Shown: positions 14,301 through 20,810 of the stretch, piece by piece
How positions within the stretch are numbered: the stretch's first letter is position 1
Layout of the letters: every line of letters starts with the position of its first letter
Origin: DATGFB01 sp032160545
GTDB taxonomy: Bacteria > Actinomycetota > Actinomycetes > Mycobacteriales > Jatrophihabitantaceae
Direction of reading: 5' to 3'
Assembly (NCBI GenBank): GCA_032160545.1
Contig: JAVHVN010000166.1
Coordinates: 1 to 25,794, forward strand
DNA length: 25,794 nucleotides
Notes under the pieces: model-generated
What the model saw: only the letters and a program-made list of their open reading frames with translations
What the model was told of the DNA's origin: nothing
Database searches by the model: none
Position numbers and translations under genes: made by a program

Positions 14301-15682
14301 CAGGACCGCACGCGATGCAGCGACCCCTTGGCGACGGTCCTGCCGAACGACAACAGCCCGGCGTTCTTCGACACCAGGGTAAGGACGTCGTCGAGTGCCT
14401 CGACGAACAGGTCGATCTCGGCCTCGCCTGCGACGAGCGGCGGCAACAGCTTCACGATGTTGACGTTGTCGGCCGCCACCTGCGTGAGGATGCCGTGCCG
14501 GTTGAACAGCGGAACCACGATGAGCTGCGAGAACATCGCCGTGCGCACCGACTCGACCGCTCTCCAGCGCAGCCGTGATGCGCGCGAGGTCGGCTCGCCG
14601 AAGACGAGCCCGATCATCATCCCCTTGCCCCGGACCTCGTGCAGGATCTCGTGCTTCTCGACCAGCGGCGCGAGGCGGGCGGCGAACAGCTCGCCGGTCT
14701 CGCGCGCCCGCACGACGATGTCCTCCTCGTCGATCACGTGCAGCGTCGCCAGACCCGCCACCATCGCCATCAGATTGGTACTGAACGTGGACGAGTGGAC
14801 GACCGCGCGCTCCATCGAGGTGTAGACGGAGTCGAAGACCTTCGCCGAACTCAGCATCGCGCCGACCGGGATGTAGCCGCCGGACAGTGCCTTCGACACC
14901 GTGATGATGTCGGGGCGTATCCCGTAGTGCTCGTGCGCGAAGAAGCGACCGGTACGCCCCATGCCGGTCTGGATCTCGTCGACTACGAGCAGCGTGCCGT
15001 TGCGGCGGCACAGCTCGGCAGCGGCCGGCCAGAACTCGTCCGGCGCGAGGTAGACGCCCTTGCCCTGAATGGGCTCGATGACGAGCGCGGCGACATCGCC
15101 GCGGCCGAGCTCGACCGCCAGGGCGTCGAGGTCACCGAACGGGATCTTCGCCGTCTCGAGCAACTGGCCGAACCCGTTGCGGAACTCGGCGCCGCCGTTG
15201 AGCGCCAGGGCGCCCGTGGTCAGCCCGTGGAAGGAGTGGTCGCAATGCAGGATGCGGTTGCGGCCGGTGGCGGCACGGGCGAACTTGATGGCGCTCTCGA
15301 TCGCCTCGGCGCCGGAGTTGGTGAAGAACACCCGCTCGATGCCGTCGTGCGCGCGTCCGACGAGGTCCTCGGCGAGGACGCCCGGCAGCAGGGCGCAATC
15401 GAGTTGCACGAGGTTCGGCAGGTCGGCATCGATGGCATCGTGCAGCGCCTTCATGACCGTCGGGTGGCTGCGGCCGAGCGAGTACACGCCGTACCCCGAG
15501 AGCATGTCGAGGTAGCGGCGCCCGTCGGCGTCCCAGAGGTAGCACCCCTCGCCGCGGACGTAGAAGCGGTCCATGCCGAGCGTCTCGAGAACGTTGGGCA
15601 GCTGCGGGCTCAGGTAGCGCGAGTGCAGCCGGAAGTTCTCACCGTGCCGGGACTCGAGGATCTTCGCCAGCTCGAACGTCAC
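14300..15682 (-). CDS. hpnO: Hopanoid side-chain aminotransferase (class III, PLP-dependent)
   Basis: A 460-residue class III aminotransferase. It has the phosphate-binding TNSGAEAIESAIKFAR, the VVDEIQTGMGRTG segment with Asp235, and TVSKALSGGY with the PLP lysine K264. RFYVRGEGCYLWDADGRRYL, LPNLVQLD, the ERAVVHSSTF loop and NIVKLLPPLV agree with HpnO, which installs the amino group of aminobacteriohopanetriol from ribosylhopane. GTG 15682 has GGAGGG (complement of 15690-15695) at good spacing and a possible TAGATT -10 further upstream. It is the first gene of the operon and overlaps hpnA by one base. The core hopanoid genes (shc, hpnC/D/E, hpnH) are not in the window. A related ornithine- or acetylornithine-type aminotransferase is the alternative. 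Confidence 0.82.
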   Translation of the reverse strand: MTFELAKILESRHGENFRLHSRYLSPQLPNVLETLGMDRFYVRGEGCYLWDADGRRYLDMLSGYGVYSLGRSHPTVMKALHDAIDADLPNLVQLDCALLPGVLAEDLVGRAHDGIERVFFTNSGAEAIESAIKFARAATGRNRILHCDHSFHGLTTGALALNGGAEFRNGFGQLLETAKIPFGDLDALAVELGRGDVAALVIEPIQGKGVYLAPDEFWPAAAELCRRNGTLLVVDEIQTGMGRTGRFFAHEHYGIRPDIITVSKALSGGYIPVGAMLSSAKVFDSVYTSMERAVVHSSTFSTNLMAMVAGLATLHVIDEEDIVVRARETGELFAARLAPLVEKHEILHEVRGKGMMIGLVFGEPTSRASRLRWRAVESVRTAMFSQLIVVPLFNRHGILTQVAADNVNIVKLLPPLVAGEAEIDLFVEALDDVLTLVSKNAGLLSFGRTVAKGSLHRVRS

Positions 15683-15710
15683 GCGCCCACCCTCCGGTCT
15701 GCCATCTGCG

Positions 15711-15716
15711 AATCTA
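15711..15716 (-). promoter_or_regulatory. Possible -10 box of the hpnO operon
   Basis: TAGATT on the minus strand fits TAnnnT and would give a leader of roughly 20-25 bases containing the GGAGGG ribosome site. No clear -35 was found. Confidence 0.4.
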
Positions 15717-15759
15717 CCGATCCTCCGCGCCCTTCGGCGCGCCGGTGCCCACTTCGACG

Positions 15760-15812
15760 ATGATCAAGAGAGCGATTTGGTCGGATCTCGACGGAACAGA
15801 TCTGTTGATCAT
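15760..15812. repeat. 53-bp imperfect palindrome, copy 2 (divergent promoter region)
   Basis: The unit runs from ATGATCAA (15760-15767) to TTGATCAT (15805-15812) with the symmetry centre at 15786: of 25 arm positions, 18 are Watson-Crick pairs, 2 are G:U and 5 mismatch. It is the same length as copy 1 at 10430-10482 and about 75% identical to it in inverted orientation, without gaps. It lies between divergent hpnO and aldo/keto reductase genes, where a terminator would be unexpected. Confidence 0.75.
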
Positions 15813-15857
15813 GAAGGCCACAGTTTCGGAATGGGAGATGGGGAGCAGGATGGCGGT

Positions 15858-16874
15858 ATGGAATTTCGCTACCTCGGCAACTCAGGCATGCAGATCTCCG
15901 AGATCACGTACGGAAACTGGTTGACGCACGGATCGCAGGTCGAGAACGACGTCGCGACCCGATGCGTGCATGCCGCGCTCGACGCCGGCATCACCAGCTT
16001 CGACACCGCGGACGTGTACGCGAACGGCGCCGCCGAGACCGTCCTCGGCGCGGCGCTCAAGGGCCGGCGGCGCGAGTCGCTCGAGATCTTCACGAAGGTG
16101 TACTGGCCGGTCGGACCCGATCCCAAGGGGAAGAACGACACCGGCTTGTCGCGCAAGCACGTGATGGAGAGCATCGAGGGCTCGCTGCGTCGTTTGCAGA
16201 TGGACTACGTCGACCTCTACCAAGCCCACCGCTATGACGTATTCACGCCGCTCGAAGAGACGATGCAGGCCTTCGCCGACATCGTGCGCGCCGGGAAGGC
16301 CCTGTACATCGGCGTCAGCGAGTGGACGGCCGAGCAGATCCGCGCCGGTCACGAACTCGCCGAGCAGCTGGGCATCCAGCTGGTGTCGAGCCAGCCGCAG
16401 TACTCGATGCTCTGGCGGGTGGTCGAGGACGAGGTTGTCCCCACCTGTAAGGAACTCGGCATCGGCCAGATCGTCTGGTCGCCGATCGCCCAGGGCGTGC
16501 TGTCGGGCAAGTACCAGCCCGGCGCAGCTCCGCCCCCCGGTTCGCGAGCGACCGACGAGAAGGGCGGCGCGAACATGATCAAGCGATGGATGAGCGAGGA
16601 TGTGCTGCGCCGGGTACAGCAGCTGCGCCCGATCGCGGACGAACTCGGGCTGACGATGGCCCAGCTCGCCGTGGCATGGGTCCTGCAGAACGACAACGTC
16701 TCCGCCGCACTGGTCGGCGCCTCGCGCCCCGAGCAGGTTGCCGAGAACGTGAAGGCGGCGGGCGTGCGGATCCCCGCCGAGGTGATGAAGCGCATCGACG
16801 AGAGCCTGGGCGACGTCGTCACGCGCGACCCGTCGATCGTCGCTCAGTCGACCCCCAGAGCCCGCGCGATCTGA
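15858..16874 (+). CDS. Aldo/keto reductase (Kv-beta / YghZ-like)
   Basis: A 338-residue NADPH-dependent (beta/alpha)8-barrel oxidoreductase. The catalytic tetrad is visible: D49 in SFDTADVY, Y54, K80 in FTKVYW and H124 in YQAHRYD. RYLGNSGMQISEITYGNWL, QPQYSMLWR, SPIAQGVLSGKY and GASRPEQVAENVKA are typical of the AKR group related to the potassium-channel beta subunit. The true carbonyl substrate cannot be told from sequence. ATG 15858 has AGGA seven bases upstream and gives the standard N-terminus. A 53-bp palindrome lies just upstream. The 3' end overlaps the convergent PAP2 gene by 31 bp. Confidence 0.88.
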   Translation: MEFRYLGNSGMQISEITYGNWLTHGSQVENDVATRCVHAALDAGITSFDTADVYANGAAETVLGAALKGRRRESLEIFTKVYWPVGPDPKGKNDTGLSRKHVMESIEGSLRRLQMDYVDLYQAHRYDVFTPLEETMQAFADIVRAGKALYIGVSEWTAEQIRAGHELAEQLGIQLVSSQPQYSMLWRVVEDEVVPTCKELGIGQIVWSPIAQGVLSGKYQPGAAPPPGSRATDEKGGANMIKRWMSEDVLRRVQQLRPIADELGLTMAQLAVAWVLQNDNVSAALVGASRPEQVAENVKAAGVRIPAEVMKRIDESLGDVVTRDPSIVAQSTPRARAI

Positions 16875-17689
16875 GGCTCGTCCTCGTCAGCGGTGCGGAC
16901 CGCGTGGCGCGCCAGCAGCGCGTGCCACGCCGTCCGCGCGCCGCGCAGCGACCACGCGCACAGGGCCAGCAGCGCGATCGCGACCAGACCGTCGAGCCAC
17001 CAGTGGTTGCCGGTGATCACCACGATCAACGTCATGAGCAGTGCGTGTGCCGGCCCGATCCAGCGCCACCGGCTCGGGCTGAGGCGCCACACGTAGTACC
17101 CGATGGTCACCGCCCACGCCACGTGGACCGACGGCATGGCAGACAGCTGGTCGACGGCAAGCCCGCCGCTGTAGACGGACTGGTTGTACAGCCGGCCGGT
17201 GTCGACGATGCCGGGCAGCATTCGCGGCGGCGCAACAGGCATCAGCTGGATGAGCAGGCACGCCAGGGTCGTCCACGCCATCACCTGACGCACCGGGCGG
17301 TACTGGTCGCGATGCCGCACGAACAGCCAGGCGAGGAACGCGCCCATCGTGGAGAGGTGCATCGCCGCGTAGTAGTAGTTGGCGCCCTGGACGGCCAGCG
17401 GGTGACCGAGCACGAGGTGCTGCATGGTGCGCTCGGCCGGCAGCGGCAGGTGTCGTTCGAAGTCCCTGACCCACCGCGCGCGGACGAACGCGTCGTCGGT
17501 GCCGGTCACCGCGACCATGCCGGCGAGCTCCCACAATCCGTACAGCACGCCGATGACTGCGAGTTCGCGCGCCAGCGCGCCCGCCCACCGCACCGCGCGC
17601 GTCGAGGAGAGGGCGGCCGCAATGCCGGTGGCGGCGCACACCGCGGCGGTCTCGAAGGACCCCTGCCAGCTCACCCCGACGGTCTGCAC
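16844..17689 (-). CDS. PAP2-type lipid phosphatase / phosphotransferase (inositol-phosphorylceramide-synthase-like)
   Basis: A 281-residue membrane protein with about six helices. The PAP2 signature appears as SAMPSVHVAWAV, with the catalytic-site Ser-His, and GNHWWLDGLVA, with the conserved His and Asp. The wide spacing and the GLAVDQLSAMPSVH block fit the PAP2_3 branch (Aur1/inositol phosphorylceramide synthase-like), which transfers or removes head-group phosphates on lipids with the active site facing outward. GTG 17689 is chosen because CAGACT stands six bases upstream on this strand (leaderless); GTG 17674 is the alternative. It is divergent from cinA and convergent with the aldo/keto reductase. 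Confidence 0.78.
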   Translation of the reverse strand: MQTVGVSWQGSFETAAVCAATGIAAALSSTRAVRWAGALARELAVIGVLYGLWELAGMVAVTGTDDAFVRARWVRDFERHLPLPAERTMQHLVLGHPLAVQGANYYYAAMHLSTMGAFLAWLFVRHRDQYRPVRQVMAWTTLACLLIQLMPVAPPRMLPGIVDTGRLYNQSVYSGGLAVDQLSAMPSVHVAWAVTIGYYVWRLSPSRWRWIGPAHALLMTLIVVITGNHWWLDGLVAIALLALCAWSLRGARTAWHALLARHAVRTADEDEPQIARALGVD

Positions 17690-17701
17690 GGGGGAAGTCT
17701 G
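17690..17701 (-). promoter_or_regulatory. Possible -10 box for leaderless PAP2 transcript
   Basis: On the minus strand CAGACT (17701 to 17696) is followed by six bases and GTG 17689. This is used to choose the start, because no ribosome site is present. Confidence 0.35.
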
Positions 17702-17782
17702 CCTCGCCGCGCCTCGCGAAGCAGCATTCCGCGCGTTCGGGCGTCCGCCCGCAGCCGAACCGGCAGCACTGCCGCCCGCACC

Positions 17783-17795
17783 TAGGATCAGAGGC
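17783..17795 (+). promoter_or_regulatory. -10 box for leaderless cinA transcript
   Basis: TAGGAT (17783-17788) lies seven bases before GTG 17796, placing transcription start at the initiation codon. Confidence 0.5.
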
Positions 17796-19070
17796 GTGGG
17801 CGTTCGGGCGGGGATCATCGTCACCGGCACCGAGGTGCTCACCGGCCGGGTGTCCGACCGCAACGGACCGTGGCTCGCCGAGCAGTTGCGCGTGCTCGGC
17901 GTCGACGTGTCGCAGGTCGTCGTGGTCGGCGACCGTCGCGACGACCTGCGCTCGTCACTGGCGTTGCTCGCCGGTTCGGGGGCGAACCTGGTCATCACCT
18001 CGGGCGGGCTCGGCCCGACCGCGGACGACCTGACTGCCGAGGTGGTCGCCGAGGTGCAGGGCCGTCCGCTGCAACTCGACATCGGGCTCGAATCCCACAT
18101 CGCCGGGATCGTCGAGCGGCTCAGCGCCGGCCGCGGCTGGCGCCTCGATCCCGACGCGACCGCGGCGGGAGTGCGCAAGCAGGCGATGGTCCCGGCGGGC
18201 GCAACCGTCGTCGCGCCGATCGGTACGGCTGCTGGCCTGGTGGTGCCGGCGGCCGACGGCCGGGGCGGGCCACCGGTCGTGGTCCTGCCCGGTCCACCGC
18301 GCGAACTGCAGGGCATGTGGGAGGCGGTGCTGGCCGACCCGCTGGTCCAGCAGGCCATCAGCGGGCGCGACGAGCTGCGGCAGCGGACGATGCGGCTCTG
18401 GGGTACGCCCGAGTCTGAACTGGCCGCGACGATGCGTGCCCACGACCATTCGCTGCACGGCCTGGAGATCACCACCTGCCTGCGCGACGGCGAACTCGAG
18501 ATCGTGACCCGCTTCGGGCCACCTGCGCAGGCCGCGTACGACACGTTCGAGTCGGTCATCGCGGCCGAGTACGGCGAGACACTGTTCTCGTCGGACGGGC
18601 GCACCGTCGACGACCTCGTCGCGGACGCGCTGCTCGAGCGTGGCCTCACCATCGCCACGGCCGAGTCCTGCACTGCGGGCCTGCTCGTCGCGCGACTCAC
18701 CGAGCGGCCCGGCTCGTCCGCGTACGTGCTCGGAGGCGTGGCCACGTACTCCAACTCGGCCAAGACCGCGTTCGTGGACGTGCCCGCGGCATTGATCGAA
18801 GCCGTCGGCGCCGTGAGCGAGGAGGTCGCGGCGGCGATGGCGCACGGCGTACGTCCCCGGTTCGGGGCGGACATCGGCGTCGGCATCACCGGCATCGCCG
18901 GCCCGGACGGGGCGACGCCGGGCAAGCCGGTGGGACTCGTTCACATCTGTGTCTCGGGACCCGCCGGCTCGAGTGCCCGGCAGGTGTTCCTACCGGGCGC
19001 GCGATCGGACGTCCGCAACCGCGCCGTCGTCGTGTCGCTGCACCTGATCCGGCGGCTGCTGGAGTCCTGA
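17796..19070 (+). CDS. cinA: CinA: competence/damage-inducible family, COG1058 plus NMN deamidase
   Basis: A 424-residue two-domain cytosolic enzyme. Residues 1-~170 form the MoaB/MogA-like COG1058 domain (GIIVTGTEVLTGRVSDRN, ITSGGLGPTADDLT), which in studied members acts as an ADP-ribose pyrophosphatase. Residues ~270-424 form the CinA C-terminal domain with the TAESCTAGLL active-site serine region (A289-C292), GGVATYSNSAK, GAVSEEVAAAMA and GITGIAGPDG (~365-373), which deamidates nicotinamide mononucleotide in NAD recycling. GTG 17796 follows a -10-like TAGGAT by seven bases. A longer open frame upstream overlaps the divergent PAP2 gene and is rejected. Both domains are complete and of normal length. 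Confidence 0.92.
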   Translation: MGVRAGIIVTGTEVLTGRVSDRNGPWLAEQLRVLGVDVSQVVVVGDRRDDLRSSLALLAGSGANLVITSGGLGPTADDLTAEVVAEVQGRPLQLDIGLESHIAGIVERLSAGRGWRLDPDATAAGVRKQAMVPAGATVVAPIGTAAGLVVPAADGRGGPPVVVLPGPPRELQGMWEAVLADPLVQQAISGRDELRQRTMRLWGTPESELAATMRAHDHSLHGLEITTCLRDGELEIVTRFGPPAQAAYDTFESVIAAEYGETLFSSDGRTVDDLVADALLERGLTIATAESCTAGLLVARLTERPGSSAYVLGGVATYSNSAKTAFVDVPAALIEAVGAVSEEVAAAMAHGVRPRFGADIGVGITGIAGPDGATPGKPVGLVHICVSGPAGSSARQVFLPGARSDVRNRAVVVSLHLIRRLLES

Positions 19071-19137
19071 CCCGCCCCGACGCGGTCGTGCGGCCGACGG
19101 CGCCCGGTCGTCACGTGCCCGCCTGCGGTCGCCCGAA

Positions 19138-19166
19138 TTGACAGGGACGCGCCCGACGACGATCGT
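19138..19166 (+). promoter_or_regulatory. Promoter of the excalibur-like lipoprotein gene
   Basis: A perfect TTGACA (19138-19143) is followed, after 17 bases, by GATCGT (19161-19166), and a start site near 19173 would leave a short leader carrying GGGAGGG. The TTG here is therefore read as the -35, not as an initiation codon. Confidence 0.5.
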
Positions 19167-19185
19167 CCGCCCTCCGGGAGGGATC

Positions 19186-19710
19186 ATGCGATCACGACGG
19201 GCACAGCCGCACGTCGTGAGGTCTTGCGCCAGGCGCCGGCTACTCGCCGCGGCGGTCGTGACGCTCGTCGCGGCCGGTGCGCTCACCGGCTGCGACGGCA
19301 AGTCAGCTAAGCGTCCTGCTGACGTCAGTGCGTCACTGCTCGCGACCGAGTCGACGTCCGCGGCGGGCGGGTCCGACTCCTCGGGGAACGCGTCGGCCGC
19401 CGCCGCGAGCAAGGCGGCCGCGAGCCGCGCCGCCGCAAGCAAGGCCGCCGCGAGCAAGGCGGCCGCGAGCAAGGCGGCCGCGAGCCGCGCTGCTGCGAGC
19501 AAGGCCGCTGCGAGCAAGCCCGCTGCGACGCCACCGCCGCCGATCGACTGCACGCCGGGCTACAGTCCCTGCATCCCGGAAGGCACCGATGTCGACTGCG
19601 CGGGGGGAGAGGGCGACGGACCGCGCTACGTCAAGGGGCCCATCATCGTCACCGGCAGGGACCCCTACGGGCTGGACGGCAACAACGACGGGATCGGTTG
19701 CGCGGCCTGA
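19186..19710 (+). CDS. Lipoprotein with (K/R)AAAS repeats and excalibur-like C-terminal domain
   Basis: A 174-residue predicted lipoprotein. An Arg-rich n-region precedes a hydrophobic core and the lipobox L33-T-G-C36. A Ser/Ala linker is followed by seven perfect-length five-residue units (K/R)AAAS, then a C-terminal domain of about 55 residues: DCTPGYSPCIPEGTDVDC, a middle with RYVKGPIIVTG, and DPYGLDGNNDGIGC, the Asp/Asn-rich loop expected of an excalibur-like calcium-binding module. The cysteine pattern suggests disulfides. ATG 19186 has GGGAGGG close upstream and a promoter before it; an upstream TTG is part of that promoter. It likely sits in the cell wall, with the repeat as a charged helical spacer; the function is unknown. 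Confidence 0.75.
   Translation: MRSRRAQPHVVRSCARRRLLAAAVVTLVAAGALTGCDGKSAKRPADVSASLLATESTSAAGGSDSSGNASAAAASKAAASRAAASKAAASKAAASKAAASRAAASKAAASKPAATPPPPIDCTPGYSPCIPEGTDVDCAGGEGDGPRYVKGPIIVTGRDPYGLDGNNDGIGCAA
19411..19515 (+). repeat. Seven tandem 15-bp units encoding (K/R)AAAS
   Basis: Seven consecutive 15-bp units starting AAG or CGC and ending AGC encode KAAAS or RAAAS in the order R at units 2 and 6, K elsewhere; a degenerate eighth unit (KPAAT) follows. Third-base differences (GCG/GCC/GCT) show the array has aged, except the two units at 19456-19485, which are identical. Confidence 0.85.
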
Positions 19711-20003
19711 CGGCCGGCCGCCGGACCGCCGCAGCGGTGTGGCCAGCGGCAGGAACGACATGCGGCGCTGCGCCCGTGGTTTCTGGCGGGGGTACTTCGC
19801 CGACCGCACCGGCGCAACACGGTGCATCCGTGCCACAGCGCGGCGAGCGGAGTGCTCCGCCGCCGAGGCTGCCGTGCGGGCGCTGTGTCCGTGCGGCCCG
19901 CCGGGGTCCCCCGAGGGTCCGTAGGACGGCGAAGAGCAGAACACTCAGCGCACACCTCAGCGCTTCACGTCCACCACCTCATGCCGATGGGAAGAGTGTG
20001 ACC
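19711..20003. other. Intergenic region with only one weak ORF candidate
   Basis: About 290 bp between the lipoprotein and the VC0807-like gene. No tRNA, strong terminator or clear promoter was seen. The only coding candidate is the 54-codon ORF at 19760. The GGGAAGAG near 19989-19996 serves the next gene. Confidence 0.4.
19760..19924 (+). CDS. Candidate 54-residue Arg/Cys-rich protein
   Basis: ATG 19760 has AGGA (19751-19754) at good spacing and reads to TAG 19922-19924. The product has 54 residues, five of them cysteine (one CPC) and ten or more arginine, with the segment GFWRGYFADRTG. Third positions are mostly G or C, but that is weak evidence in this genome. It matches no family I know. 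It could be a small regulator or metal-binding protein, or chance. Confidence 0.22.
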   Translation: MRRCARGFWRGYFADRTGATRCIRATARRAECSAAEAAVRALCPCGPPGSPEGP

Positions 20004-20696
20004 GTGACCGCTGCCACCGCTTGCTCCGAACGGAGCTTCGTCATCGACATGGCGCGGCCCTCGGCGATCCTGGCCCACGCCGGCAAGACGGTCCTGGTGG
20101 CCTCGATCATCCCGAGCACGCTGTTCTACGTGACGATGAACGTGCTGAGCCTCGGCTGGGCGATCGCCGTGGCGCTTGGCTGGTACTACGCCGTGCTGCT
20201 CGTCCGGCGGCTGCGCGGTCGTCCCATCGTCGGTGCGGCAATGCTCGGCGCGGGGCTGATGACCGCGCGGGCCGGCGTGGTGCTCTGGACGGGCAGCGCC
20301 TATTTGTACTTCATCCAGCCCGTCGCCGGGACGGTCGCCACCGCGACGTCGTTCGCGGTGACCGCACTCGCCGGTCGTCCTCTGATCGAACGGCTGGTGC
20401 ACGACTTCGTGCCCGTCCCGTGTGCGCTCAGCGAGAAGCTGCGCAACGCCCGCTTCTTCCACTTCGCATCGGGCATCTGGGCGACCGCATACGCCGTCAA
20501 CGCGATCGGGACGGTCTGGCTGCTGACGTACTCGAGCCTCGGGACGTTCGTGCTGCTCAAGTCGGTGCTGTCCCCGCTGCTCACTGCCGCCACGGTGGCG
20601 GTGACCGTCCTGCTGCTGCGGCGGCTGCTGCGACGCGAGGGCATCCGGCTGCACTGGAGCCCCCGAGCGGACCCCCCCGTGCCCGCCTTCGCATAG
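20004..20696 (+). CDS. VC0807-like multi-pass membrane protein
   Basis: A 230-residue protein with about six hydrophobic helices. The pattern PSTLFYVTMNVLSLGWAIAV, a basic RRLRGRPIVGAAML loop, FAVTALAGRPLIERLVHDF and a Phe/His-rich RNARFFHFA segment before the fifth helix resembles the VC0807 family, whose function is unknown. GTG 20004 is chosen for spacing to GGAAGAG (19990-19996); GTG 19998 is an alternative. The C-terminus is basic and Pro-rich. It is followed by a strong terminator shared with convergent lon. Confidence 0.6.
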   Translation: MTAATACSERSFVIDMARPSAILAHAGKTVLVASIIPSTLFYVTMNVLSLGWAIAVALGWYYAVLLVRRLRGRPIVGAAMLGAGLMTARAGVVLWTGSAYLYFIQPVAGTVATATSFAVTALAGRPLIERLVHDFVPVPCALSEKLRNARFFHFASGIWATAYAVNAIGTVWLLTYSSLGTFVLLKSVLSPLLTAATVAVTVLLLRRLLRREGIRLHWSPRADPPVPAFA

Positions 20697-20703
20697 TCGA
20701 CGA

Positions 20704-20749
20704 GATCCAGCCGCCGGCCCGCCCTGGATCGGTCTCGCCGCAACCGGCG
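20704..20749 (+). other. Two small hairpins before the main terminator
   Basis: GATCCAG (20704-20710) pairs with CTGGATC (20724-20730), and CGCCG (20736-20740) pairs with CGGCG (20745-20749). They precede the 16-bp terminator and may add to 3'-end structure of the membrane-protein mRNA. Confidence 0.35.
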
Positions 20750-20763
20750 AACACCGCGGGAAA

Positions 20764-20798
20764 CGAAGGCGCCCCGGGCGATGCCCGGGGCGCCTTCG
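20764..20798. terminator. Perfect 16-bp bidirectional terminator hairpin
   Basis: CGAAGGCGCCCCGGGC (20764-20779) and its exact reverse complement (20783-20798) flank the loop GAT. It sits between two convergent genes, the VC0807-like gene (end 20696) and lon (end 20811), and lacks a U-tract, as is common for high-GC actinobacterial terminators. Confidence 0.85.
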
Positions 20799-20810
20799 TG
20801 TGCCATACCG

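Noticed and set aside
12195..14825. 876-codon plus-strand frame across the hpnA/DinB region
   Set aside because: It runs antisense through four real genes, and its composition is dominated by Arg, His and Asp as expected of a shadow.
19138..19185. TTG start for the excalibur-like lipoprotein
   Set aside because: The TTG is the first half of a perfect TTGACA -35 box, and ATG 19186 has a strong ribosome site.
19411..19515. CRISPR-like array
   Set aside because: The 15-bp units are contiguous, in frame and encode a peptide repeat; there are no spacers.
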